Source of the DNA: Bacillota bacterium | GTDB lineage: Bacteria > Bacillota > Clostridia > Saccharofermentanales > Fastidiosipilaceae | Reading direction: 5' to 3' | NCBI GenBank assembly: GCA_023442635.1 | Contig: JAEZYR010000102.1 | Coordinates: 1-26,063 of the forward strand | Length of the DNA: 26,063 nucleotides | In this document: piece after piece, positions 15,107-22,566 of the stretch | How the letters are laid out: every line of letters starts with the position of its first letter | How positions within the stretch are numbered: position 1 is the first letter of the stretch | Notes under the pieces: model-generated | The model's database searches: none | What the model saw: only the letters and a program-made list of their open reading frames with translations | What the model was told of the DNA's origin: nothing | Position numbers and translations under genes: made by a program

Positions 15107-15829
15107 TTATGACGAGGCCAGCTCCAAAAGGCCAAAGCGATAAGCAGGGCTGTCTTTTCCTAAGGCTGGCAAAGTCAACTCATCATAATAATCAATGTGT
15201 ACGCCTATTTCTTTGAGGAGCAAACTTTGGATATAAGAAGCTAATAAATGGTATGTTGCATTGAGCTGATTCTGGTCTCCAATAACCTGAATACGGTATT
15301 TATCACTGCCGTCATTGATGATCTGGCCATTGACGACGATACGGTAATCTGGATAATTGCCTGTCGTCGCAATCTCGCTCATGGCCACCAAACGCTGGTC
15401 ATTGATCGCAATAGCTTGGACGTTACTAGCCCGCAATTGATTGACGAAAGTCAACAGCATGCTATGGTCGACTTTATTTTCGCGTCCATCTACCAAAGTA
15501 ATAACAGCGCCAGGCCCCTTAACGGCCACAAGTCCTGCAAAGATCTCAAGTTCTTGTTTATTGGCCATAAGCTGTTTGAGGGCTGTATCGCCGCCTTGCT
15601 GATTGCTTTGGAGCTCTTCTAAATCATCGGCGAGGCGCTTGTTCTGTTTTTCTAATTCGCCATTGCGATTTTGGTACTCAATCACAAGATCGCGCAATTC
15701 ATCTAGCGAAGCAGCATGAGCTAGACTATTGTGTTTGGCCTTTTGGATGGCCTTGCTTTGCCAAGCGAATAGGAGGCCAAAACAAAGGGCGAGCAACGCC
15801 AAACAAAAACGAGCTGATTTGGATTTCAA
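15107..15829 (-). CDS. DUF881 family membrane-anchored protein (second of a pair)
   Basis: A 240-residue protein with a signal anchor at residues 6-24 (ARFCLALLALCFGLLFAW), a coiled coil over about 40-95, and a C-terminal DUF881 domain placed outside the membrane. Family features are VKGPGAVITLVDG, LLTFVNQLRASNVQAIAINDQRL, YRIQVIGD and the final ELTLPAL. Members of this family (YlxW/YlxX-like) usually lie near cell-division genes in Gram-positive bacteria; their function is not settled. The start is TTG at 15829: GAGAGG overlaps the TGA of the preceding paralogue and gives ideal spacing. phoH follows after 39 bases. Confidence 0.85.
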   Translation of the reverse strand: MKSKSARFCLALLALCFGLLFAWQSKAIQKAKHNSLAHAASLDELRDLVIEYQNRNGELEKQNKRLADDLEELQSNQQGGDTALKQLMANKQELEIFAGLVAVKGPGAVITLVDGRENKVDHSMLLTFVNQLRASNVQAIAINDQRLVAMSEIATTGNYPDYRIVVNGQIINDGSDKYRIQVIGDQNQLNATYHLLASYIQSLLLKEIGVHIDYYDELTLPALGKDSPAYRFGLLELASS

Positions 15830-15833
15830 GATC

Positions 15834-16643
15834 TCACCTCTCGTCGTTCTCCAGCTTTGATCTCTGGAGTAGAGTTATCTGCGCTTGTAAATAGGGGGCA
15901 TCAGCAAAGGGAGCGATGGTCAAGAGATCGATTGCCTCATAGCGAACCACCTTACCTTCTTGCTTTAACCGTTGAAGACGCCAATCTTCATTCAAGGCAG
16001 CCAGCATCTGGGCGCTATCGCCTATGGCCTCAATAACAAAGGGGGTGCTTTTGGGACTGCGGTTGACTAAGATCGTAGGCCCATTGCAGATGAGTTTGGA
16101 CGTGGCCAGCAGACGTTCACCATTAACTGCAATGGCCTTAGCTCCAGCTATTTTGAGCAAGTTCACCGCAAATTGTACATCTCGCTCATGAATGATATCG
16201 CCTGCTTGAAGCCTGCTAGGATCGACCCCAGTGGCATCAGCTAGCGTAAGGCGAACGCCCGCGCCTTGCACCTTGGTTTGTTGCGCCATAATCTGGTCGA
16301 GTTGGTAGGCCTGCAGTTGATCTTTGAGCGCCATATCCCCACCCAGTTGACTCTCGTAGACTTGTTGAAGCAAGTGCTGGCGTTGCTCTGCCAAACGAGC
16401 TTGCTCGCCACTCAATTCTTCATACTTCATTTCTTGGGCGGTAAGTAAGCGTTGGTAACTTTCTAGCTGCTTTTCGGCCTCTGCGAGACTCTGTTTTTCT
16501 TTCCACACAGCATAAGTCCCTCCCGCCAAGATCAGCATCAAACACAAAAATAAGGCTAGCGCCGCTTGCTCTCCCCAGGACTTTCGTTTCTGGCAATCTT
16601 GCAGGCTTTCAGATGATCGGTCAGGCGTGTTGGGACTTGCCAT
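15834..16643 (-). CDS. DUF881 family membrane-anchored protein (first of a pair)
   Basis: A 269-residue paralogue of the next gene with the same plan: a short polar, cytoplasmic N-terminus, one transmembrane helix at about 28-47 (ALALFLCLMLILAGGTYAVW), a Gln/Glu-rich coiled coil over about 50-112, and a DUF881 domain recognised by VQGAGVRLTLADA, NLLKIAGAKAIAVNGERL and FVIEAIGDSAQML. The two proteins are clearly diverged, so this is an old duplication. They could form a heteromeric membrane assembly through the coiled coils; that is inference. It begins 3 bases after the rluD-like gene stop and ends 4 bases before its partner. Confidence 0.85.
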   Translation of the reverse strand: MASPNTPDRSSESLQDCQKRKSWGEQAALALFLCLMLILAGGTYAVWKEKQSLAEAEKQLESYQRLLTAQEMKYEELSGEQARLAEQRQHLLQQVYESQLGGDMALKDQLQAYQLDQIMAQQTKVQGAGVRLTLADATGVDPSRLQAGDIIHERDVQFAVNLLKIAGAKAIAVNGERLLATSKLICNGPTILVNRSPKSTPFVIEAIGDSAQMLAALNEDWRLQRLKQEGKVVRYEAIDLLTIAPFADAPYLQAQITLLQRSKLENDER

Positions 16644-16646
16644 AAA

Positions 16647-17663
16647 CTAGGTCTCCATATCCTGACGGAGCTTTGCCAAATAAGCCTCAAAGTGTGGCGG
16701 CAGCTCACATGTAATCTCGAGTTCTTTCCCCGTTCGAGGATGCTCCAAGTGGATAGCCGCTGCGTGCAAGAGCTGACCCGAATGAGCCGGCAAGGGCGGC
16801 AATTTCAACTGCGCTTCCTGCCTGGGGGAGCCATAAAGGGGATCCCCCACAATCGGATGGTGGATGTAAGCCATATGAACGCGTATCTGATGGGTGCGTC
16901 CCGTCTCAAGATCCACTCGCAAGTGACTGGCCTGACGAAAAGAATCGAGAAGGCGAAAGTGCGTGCGCGCCGCTTTGCCCTGTTCCATAATCATCTGTCT
17001 CTGGCGGTGAACCGGATCACGCCCGATTGGCGCATCAATCGTGCCGCTTAGCTCATTGAAACGCCCCAGCACAATACACTCATATTGTCGACGCACCGCA
17101 TGCTCGGCAATGGCCGCAGAGAGCTGACGGTGAACCCAATTGTTCTTCGCCACAACCAAAAGCCCTGATGTATCACGGTCTATGCGGTGGACAATACCTG
17201 GGCGCTCTTGTCCTCCCTGATCAGAAAGATTTTGCCCATAATGATAGCGTAGGGCATTAACCAAAGTTCCCTTAGGATGACCTGGTGCAGGATGAACCAC
17301 CAAGCCAACGGGCTTGTTAATAATCAAGAGATCTTCATCTTCGTAACGAATGTCGAGCGGAATATTTTCGGCCTCGTCACTCAGCTCTTCGTGTGTCAGA
17401 TCATCCACTTGGACAGCTACCCATGTTCCTTCTGGCAAGCGCTCCGAAGGTCTCAAAGGTCGAGCCAGATAGAGTGCTTCAGGGCTTTTAACTTCTGGGT
17501 AAGTTGCCAAGCTATCGCTGCCTTCTTCTTGGCTTAAAGCCCAAATATGTTTTTGCTCAAAAAGAGGGCGTATTTGGGAGCGCGTCCACGAAGAAGACAA
17601 GGTTGGCAAAAGGCGATCCAATCTAAGATCACTTTTGGGTAAAAGAAAATACTCAAGCTTCAC
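16647..17663 (-). CDS. rluD: RluA/RluD family ribosomal large-subunit pseudouridine synthase
   Basis: It converts uridine to pseudouridine in RNA; the RluD branch acts on helix 69 of 23S rRNA. An N-terminal S4-like RNA-binding domain (RLDRLLPTLSSSWTRSQIRPLF) precedes the catalytic domain with IINKPVGLVVHPAPGH, HRIDRDTSGLLVVAK (catalytic Asp about residue 162) and TGRTHQIRVHMAYI. The gene overlaps lspA, and the longest frame starts at 17708. GTG at 17663 is preferred, with GAGAGG 9 bases upstream, an 11-base overlap with lspA, and 338 residues. The lspA-rluD pairing is a common Bacillota arrangement (ylyB in Bacillus), so the RluD assignment is likely but the exact target uridines are inferred. 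Confidence 0.9.
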   Translation of the reverse strand: MKLEYFLLPKSDLRLDRLLPTLSSSWTRSQIRPLFEQKHIWALSQEEGSDSLATYPEVKSPEALYLARPLRPSERLPEGTWVAVQVDDLTHEELSDEAENIPLDIRYEDEDLLIINKPVGLVVHPAPGHPKGTLVNALRYHYGQNLSDQGGQERPGIVHRIDRDTSGLLVVAKNNWVHRQLSAAIAEHAVRRQYECIVLGRFNELSGTIDAPIGRDPVHRQRQMIMEQGKAARTHFRLLDSFRQASHLRVDLETGRTHQIRVHMAYIHHPIVGDPLYGSPRQEAQLKLPPLPAHSGQLLHAAAIHLEHPRTGKELEITCELPPHFEAYLAKLRQDMET

Positions 17664-18180
17664 GATCAGCTTCCTCTCCTTCAGAGCTAGGAAGGGATGA
17701 AAGGTCACTTTCCTCTGCTAGCTTCGGCTTATCCTGCTGTCCCCGACGCCAAGACCACAGCAAAAAGAGCAGTACCCCCACAACAAGACAAGCGTCAGCT
17801 ACATTGAATGTTGGCCAGTGATAAGACCCCAGTTGGATATCGATGAAGTCGACCACATAGCCCAGTCGAATACGGTCAATAAGGTTACCTACCGCACCCG
17901 CAAAAAGCAGGGAAAAGATCAGTCTAAGTTGCTTATCTCGACTGCGAGCAAAGCCAACAGCGAAGGCGATAGCCGCAAGCAATGATAGCAGGCTCAGCAG
18001 ATAGATTCCCCAAGCTTGGCCAGCCAAAAAGGACCATGCCGCTCCTCGGTTTTCGGTGTAGGCCAAATGTAGGAAGCCAGGTATGAGCGTGCGTTCGTGC
18101 GGCATCTGCCACATGGGCGCCAAAGATTTTGTGAGTTGATCTAAAAAAAGTGCAAGTAAGGCAATCAAGATGCCGACCAT
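17653..18180 (-). CDS. lspA: Lipoprotein signal peptidase LspA
   Basis: An inner-membrane aspartyl protease that removes signal peptides from diacylglyceryl-modified prolipoproteins. About four transmembrane helices are visible in 175 residues. Family motifs are LDQLTK near the N-terminus, TENRGAAWS, GNLIDRIRLGYVVDFID (catalytic D102) and FNVADAC (catalytic D129). The acidic, Ser-rich tail after WSWRRGQ is cytoplasmic. ATG at 18180 is preferred over the TTG at 18186, since AAAGGA lies 9 bases before it. It overlaps the end of the upstream lipoprotein gene by 16 bases, so an LspA substrate and its protease are translated from one message. Confidence 0.96.
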   Translation of the reverse strand: MVGILIALLALFLDQLTKSLAPMWQMPHERTLIPGFLHLAYTENRGAAWSFLAGQAWGIYLLSLLSLLAAIAFAVGFARSRDKQLRLIFSLLFAGAVGNLIDRIRLGYVVDFIDIQLGSYHWPTFNVADACLVVGVLLFLLWSWRRGQQDKPKLAEESDLSSLPSSEGEEADREA

Positions 18181-19877
18181 ATCCAATTTTCCTTTCCGAT
18201 GCGATAGAAATGATCGCGGCTGTGGGCTTTTGGGCCTTGGAAGCGAGGTCCGTACAAAACGCCCTCATATCGACAGCCTAGCGATGTAAAAGGTGCATAA
18301 AGCTCGCACGCACTGACCAAACGATACCAGCTCGGGTCATAGAGTGCCCCATCAATACCATCAGGCAGACGATACATCAACAAGGCCTGCTTGGCATTTG
18401 CCCAAGGGTCAATAGGTTCTTGCCCCTCTCCTGCTGCAATCTGTCCTGCTGATGGAACCTTCATAGACCAGGCATAATGGCTAGGTCCCACCCCACTATA
18501 AGCGGGCTGGTAAAGCCAGTTTGGATCTGGCACTGACGACAGATCCTGTTCTGCCAAGGCTAGGTCATAGTCTTGAAGGCGGATGGCTTCTTCAAAGTCT
18601 GCTGGTGCAAGACCCTGTAAATTGAACTTAATCTGCTGTTTTTGGGCAAAATCAGCCAATTCAAGAGCTAAGTTCTCATCAAAACTTTGCTGGCGGTAGA
18701 TAAGCTTAAGCTCCAGCCCCATCACAGCTTGCGCAGGCCACTGTTCAGGCCAGCGACTCCAATATTCGCCCAAGCGATCCCCTAACATGAGCAGGTTAGG
18801 TAAAACAGGTAAAGAAAAGCTCACCAGCTGCTTGGACTTAAAAAGCGCTGTATCCTGCTCATCAGAAGCAATCAAGGGGCCTTCTCCAAAATGCGTTAAC
18901 AATCTCTTGAGGTAGGCAAAAGATGTCAGCTGAGAAAGTTTCTTGCCCTCTTCGCAATTGTAGTGCAAATAATAGAAGGCATTAGACGGTACTTTTTGAA
19001 TGGGATAGGCCTGATTAGGCGCATAAGTATCATAGGCCTCAACATTCAAAGGTAAAACGTCTATCTGATCTTCTAGCAGGCCGCGCATGGCCTGTGCAAG
19101 ATCAGGAAAATGGACAAGTTTAATGCTTGGGATGCGCCACCCTTGTTCGGCATATGGAGCCAGCTGAAGCTGCTCGCCTCCCTCCCCCTTGGACCATACG
19201 TAGGAACCTGTGCCGCCCTGCTCCAGATTCTGGTTCAAGGGATTAGAACGAGTTCTAAAAAGCGGGCACCCCAAACCATAAATGGCATAAGGTCCGCCCT
19301 GTCCGTAAGTCAAACGTACATGTCCTGGATCGAGTATGTCTACCTGCTCAAGATCAAGAAGCTGCTGCTTCCATACACTTGGGGTGTTTAGGTATTGTTG
19401 CAGGCTATAGGCAACATCTGAAGCCTGGAGTGGAGCATCAGCCGAGTTTTCTCCCCCCTCTGCTAAAGTTAAGGTCAATTGTCTCCTATCTTGCGACCAG
19501 TGGGCGTCTTGCACCAAACTGCGCGCCCAACGTCCCTGAAGATCGCTGCGGTATAGACTTTCATTGGTCAAATTCAAAAGCGATTGACGCCAAGGATCTT
19601 GGCCATCCCAGAAGCCCTGCCAGTCCTGACTAAAAATAGGCAAGCGTAAGGATCCTGAAACTTGACGGTTGACAGGGGGGCTTTCACTTGGATTCCCCTC
19701 ACTTGTTGGCAGAACAGACTGCTGGCTCGAACTGAGGTCTGCTCTCTCTCCAAGCGCCTGGGTCGGCTCTAGTTCTTTTGGCGTCTGAGCCTGGCAGGCT
19801 GTTAGACTCAGAGCAAGGAGAAAGACTGCCAGCCTTCTAAGCTGTTTTACAGCTCTAAAAAAACGCGAATACTTCAT
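18165..19877 (-). CDS. Solute-binding lipoprotein, family 5 (oligopeptide-binding type)
   Basis: A 570-residue exported lipoprotein. The signal peptide has a basic start (MKYSRFFRAVKQLRR), a hydrophobic core and the lipobox LTAC with Cys28 as the lipidation site. A Ser/Pro/Gln-rich tether follows, then a domain resembling SBP family 5 (OppA/DppA): LTNESLYRSDLQGRWARSLV, WSQDRRQLTLTL, ASDVAYSLQQYL and IDVLPLNVEAYD. This family delivers peptides or nickel to ABC transporters, but no permease or ATPase gene is nearby, so it may serve a distant transporter or act as a sensor or chaperone. It starts one base after the ymdB stop and overlaps lspA. Confidence 0.78.
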   Translation of the reverse strand: MKYSRFFRAVKQLRRLAVFLLALSLTACQAQTPKELEPTQALGERADLSSSQQSVLPTSEGNPSESPPVNRQVSGSLRLPIFSQDWQGFWDGQDPWRQSLLNLTNESLYRSDLQGRWARSLVQDAHWSQDRRQLTLTLAEGGENSADAPLQASDVAYSLQQYLNTPSVWKQQLLDLEQVDILDPGHVRLTYGQGGPYAIYGLGCPLFRTRSNPLNQNLEQGGTGSYVWSKGEGGEQLQLAPYAEQGWRIPSIKLVHFPDLAQAMRGLLEDQIDVLPLNVEAYDTYAPNQAYPIQKVPSNAFYYLHYNCEEGKKLSQLTSFAYLKRLLTHFGEGPLIASDEQDTALFKSKQLVSFSLPVLPNLLMLGDRLGEYWSRWPEQWPAQAVMGLELKLIYRQQSFDENLALELADFAQKQQIKFNLQGLAPADFEEAIRLQDYDLALAEQDLSSVPDPNWLYQPAYSGVGPSHYAWSMKVPSAGQIAAGEGQEPIDPWANAKQALLMYRLPDGIDGALYDPSWYRLVSACELYAPFTSLGCRYEGVLYGPRFQGPKAHSRDHFYRIGKENWIWSAS

Positions 19878-19878
19878 C

Positions 19879-20709
19879 TCACTTCGCTTTCTCTACGGTC
19901 GTCACTTCGGAGATCGCATCCGATTCTCTAGGTCCAGGCAGACGAAAACGTTGGATGGCTGAGGCCTTGCCTTGTTCGTCTAAATCCACTAAAACGCCCT
20001 GTACCCAGGCATCACCCTTAGCCAAGACATAACGAGCTGGCATGGCATCTAAAAAGCGTCTTCTAGCCACGGCGTAATCCATGCCAATCACACTGTCTGT
20101 AACACCAGTCATGCCTAAGTCTGTAATAAAGGCAGTTCCCCCTTGCAGTATTCTCTCATCGGCTGTCTGCACATGCGTATGCGTCCCGACCACAAGTGAA
20201 AAGATCCCCTTTGCCATATCAGCCAGCGCCGCCTTTTCGGCTGTTGCCTCAGCATGAATATCTAGAATGAGCAGATGCTTCTCTTCACATTCAGCTTCTG
20301 CCTTGAGGATCTCTTCTAGGGCCAAAAAGGGAGAAATGACCGCTCGCATCTGCACCTGCCCCAACAAACTGTAAAGGCGAATTTTTTGCCCTGCACAACA
20401 ACAGGTGTAGGAACTGGTGCCTGGCCATGTAGCTGCGCCGTTGTAGGGACGCAACACTCGAGGCTCCTGCGGTAGCCAAGGTGCTAACTCTGGTCTATCC
20501 CAAGCGTGGTTGCCTAGGGTGAGTGCGGCCACACCACTCTGGAGGAGGCGCCTGGCAATCCGCGGCGTTAACCCTAGACCACCAGCCGCATTTTCGGCGT
20601 TGGCAAAGACAAGGTCACAATGAGCTTGCTTCTGTAAATAGGGCAGCACATGCAGCAGGGCTTCGACCCCCGCTTGGCCAACCAAGTCTCCGACAAAGGC
20701 TAGTCGCAC
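19879..20709 (-). CDS. ymdB: YmdB family metallophosphodiesterase (2',3'-cyclic nucleotide)
   Basis: YmdB of Bacillus hydrolyses 2',3'-cAMP, affects RNase Y-dependent mRNA levels, and is needed for biofilm formation. Metal ligands match the family in position: D8 (FVGDLVG), E39 and N40 (NAEN), N67 and H68 (GNHAWD), H152 (DIHAEATAEK), H177 and H179 (GTHTHV). Length of 276 residues is slightly above the usual 265. The start is GTG at 20709 with AGGAGG seven bases upstream. It lies just after rny, as in Bacillus, but a strong terminator separates the two. It is the first gene of the ten-gene run. Confidence 0.94.
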   Translation of the reverse strand: MRLAFVGDLVGQAGVEALLHVLPYLQKQAHCDLVFANAENAAGGLGLTPRIARRLLQSGVAALTLGNHAWDRPELAPWLPQEPRVLRPYNGAATWPGTSSYTCCCAGQKIRLYSLLGQVQMRAVISPFLALEEILKAEAECEEKHLLILDIHAEATAEKAALADMAKGIFSLVVGTHTHVQTADERILQGGTAFITDLGMTGVTDSVIGMDYAVARRRFLDAMPARYVLAKGDAWVQGVLVDLDEQGKASAIQRFRLPGPRESDAISEVTTVEKAK

Positions 20710-20806
20710 AACCTCTCCTCCTCTCCTTGACTCTGATTATGTTAGCACGTTAGCTTACTATCTCTACATATCGAGCAAAGAGACTCGAAGAATTTAACTT
20801 TACACG

Positions 20807-20838
20807 AAAAAAGAGGAGAACCTTGCGGTTCTCCTCTT
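20807..20838 (-). terminator. Strong intrinsic terminator after rny
   Basis: On the minus strand AAGAGGAGAACC (20838-20827) pairs perfectly over 12 bases with GGTTCTCCTCTT (20822-20811), loop GCAA, and runs into six T ending at 20807. The GCAA tetraloop and T run make this a textbook terminator. It begins 5 bases after the rny stop and about 97 bases before ymdB. Confidence 0.92.
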
Positions 20839-20843
20839 GCTGT

Positions 20844-22406
20844 TTAGCGTGCGTAGTCGGATATTCTTGTTTCGCGAATGAGGTTAACTTTGACCTGACC
20901 CGGATAGCTAAGCTCCTCTTCGATCTGGCGGCAAATTTCATGTGCAGCCAGAACCATATCGTCTTCACTCATCTTATCAGGCTGTACCATAACGCGAATC
21001 TCTCGGCCAGCTTGGATGGCATAAGCCTTTTCGACACCCGCATAGCTATTCGCAATTTCTTCCAGGCGTTGGATGCGTTTGACATAGGTTTCCATGTTTT
21101 CACGTCTCGCACCTGGCCTTGCGGCTGACAAGGTGTCTGCTGCTGTTACCAAAATGGCTAGCAACGACGTTGGCTCCGTGTCTCCATGATGCGATGTAAT
21201 CGCATTAACAACCGTTGCAGGCTCTTGATATTTTCGAGCCAAATTAGCCCCCAATTGAACATGGGTACCTTCTTGCTCAAAGTCTACAGCCTTACCTATG
21301 TCGTGGAGCAGACCCGCTCGACGTGCTAACTGCCCATCTAGGCCGAGTTCCTCCGCCATCATACCAGCCAACTTGGCGACCTCGATCGAGTGCTGCAAGT
21401 TATTCTGGCCATAGCTGGTTCGATAGCGCAAACGCCCTAGCATCTTGACCAACTCTGGATTCAAGCCAATAACGCCCACTTCGTAGCAGGCCTTCTCGCC
21501 TTCTTCCTTGATAACTTGGTCTAATTCTCGACTGGCTTTGTCGACCATTTCTTCGATGCGACTGGGATGAATACGTCCATCATGGATCAACTTATCCATC
21601 GCCCGTCTAGCGATCTCACGACGAATGGGATCAAAGCACGAGAGAATAACAGCCTCGGGTGTATCGTCAATGATGACATCCACCCCCGTAATCGTCTCGA
21701 TGGCTCGTATATTGCGACCCTCTCGACCGATAATACGTCCCTTCATTTCATCGCTAGGCAAGTGGACAACTGACACCGTATGTTCTGACACATAATCAGA
21801 CGCATAACGCTGGATGGTGCTGACAACCAATTCCTTTGCTCGACCTTCGGCCTTAGACTTGGCCTCTTCTTCGAGTTGACGCAAAAGATTGGCCATATCA
21901 TGCCGATAAATCTGTTCAGCTGAAGCAAGCAGTTCATCTCGAGCCTCTTCGAGGCTGAGCTTGGCGATCCGCTCCAAAGCTTCACGCTTTTGCTGCTCCA
22001 AGGCCTCTGCTTCAGCAGCTTTGGCAGCTAGCTCATCAGCTGTTTGGCGCAATTGCTGCTGCATGGCCTCCTGCTGCTCAGACTTGCGTTCAAGAGCTTC
22101 TTCTTTCTGCTCTAAGCGCTGCCGCTCCCGCTGTATCTCGCCCTTGCGTTCACGAGCTTCACGTTCCAGTTCTTGTCGAGTTTTGTGAACTTCTTCTTTC
22201 ACCTGAAGCAAAAGCTCTCGCTTCGTCTGTTCGCCGTCGCGGCGAGCTTCGTTGATTAAACGTTCGGCCTCTTGCTGCTGGTCTCGAATCTGCTGCTCAA
22301 GGTTTATGCGCTTCTTATTCAGACTGGAGCGATAATAAAAATATGTCAATAAAAACACGATGAGTCCACCAAGGACCAAGCTAATTATTATAGTTAGCCA
22401 TGGCAT
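20844..22406 (-). CDS. rny: Ribonuclease Y
   Basis: RNase Y is the membrane-anchored endoribonuclease that starts bulk mRNA decay in many Gram-positive bacteria. The 520 residues match the Bacillus length: an N-terminal transmembrane helix (TIIISLVLGGLIVFLLTYFY), a long charged coiled coil to about 200, a KH domain with GRIIGREGRNIRAIE and an HD domain with LLHDIGKAVD and TSHHGD, then a C-terminal family domain ending in VKVNLIRETRISDYAR. The frame is open to an ATG at 22427, but ATG at 22406 is chosen because AGGGAGGT lies 7-8 bases upstream of it and overlaps the longer version's codons. It has its own promoter and terminator. Confidence 0.97.
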   Translation of the reverse strand: MPWLTIIISLVLGGLIVFLLTYFYYRSSLNKKRINLEQQIRDQQQEAERLINEARRDGEQTKRELLLQVKEEVHKTRQELEREARERKGEIQRERQRLEQKEEALERKSEQQEAMQQQLRQTADELAAKAAEAEALEQQKREALERIAKLSLEEARDELLASAEQIYRHDMANLLRQLEEEAKSKAEGRAKELVVSTIQRYASDYVSEHTVSVVHLPSDEMKGRIIGREGRNIRAIETITGVDVIIDDTPEAVILSCFDPIRREIARRAMDKLIHDGRIHPSRIEEMVDKASRELDQVIKEEGEKACYEVGVIGLNPELVKMLGRLRYRTSYGQNNLQHSIEVAKLAGMMAEELGLDGQLARRAGLLHDIGKAVDFEQEGTHVQLGANLARKYQEPATVVNAITSHHGDTEPTSLLAILVTAADTLSAARPGARRENMETYVKRIQRLEEIANSYAGVEKAYAIQAGREIRVMVQPDKMSEDDMVLAAHEICRQIEEELSYPGQVKVNLIRETRISDYAR

Positions 22407-22452
22407 CGTACATACCTCCCTATTCATTTATCAAGTTGCGGATATAAGTCCC

Positions 22453-22485
22453 AGATATTCTGATTTTTGCACAGTCAGAATCTCT
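22453..22485. repeat. Hairpin-forming repeat in the rny 5' leader
   Basis: ATTCTGA (22457-22463) and TCAGAAT (22475-22481) pair perfectly, and AGA/TCT extend the stem past one T-C mismatch, with an 11-base loop. It lies about 45 bases upstream of the rny start, inside the leader predicted from the promoter at 22526-22554. Confidence 0.45.
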
Positions 22486-22514
22486 GATAGCAATTAAAGC
22501 AAAAGCCTAATAAA

Positions 22515-22532
22515 CTATACGGGTCAGTATAG
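22515..22532. repeat. Symmetric repeat across the divergent rny / pseudouridine synthase promoters
   Basis: CTATAC (22515-22520), six bases GGGTCA, then GTATAG (22527-22532) form a perfect 6-6-6 inverted repeat. It contains the -10 box for rny and a weaker TATACG (22516-22521) that could serve the plus strand, with TTAAAG at 22494-22499 sixteen bases before it. Confidence 0.45.
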
Positions 22533-22554
22533 CACAAATTCAGGGTCACGCTAA
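22526..22554 (-). promoter_or_regulatory. Extended -10 promoter of rny
   Basis: On the minus strand TGCTATACT (22534-22526) matches the extended -10 consensus TGnTATAAT at all but one position. The -35 hexamer at 17 bases, TTAGCG (22554-22549), is weak, as is usual for this promoter type. The predicted leader is about 110 bases. Confidence 0.6.
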
Positions 22555-22566
22555 AAGGAGAAGCGC

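Noticed and set aside
22407..22427. RNase Y start at 22427
   Set aside because: The seven extra codons contain the SD (AGGGAGGT) for the ATG at 22406, which gives the standard 520-residue length.
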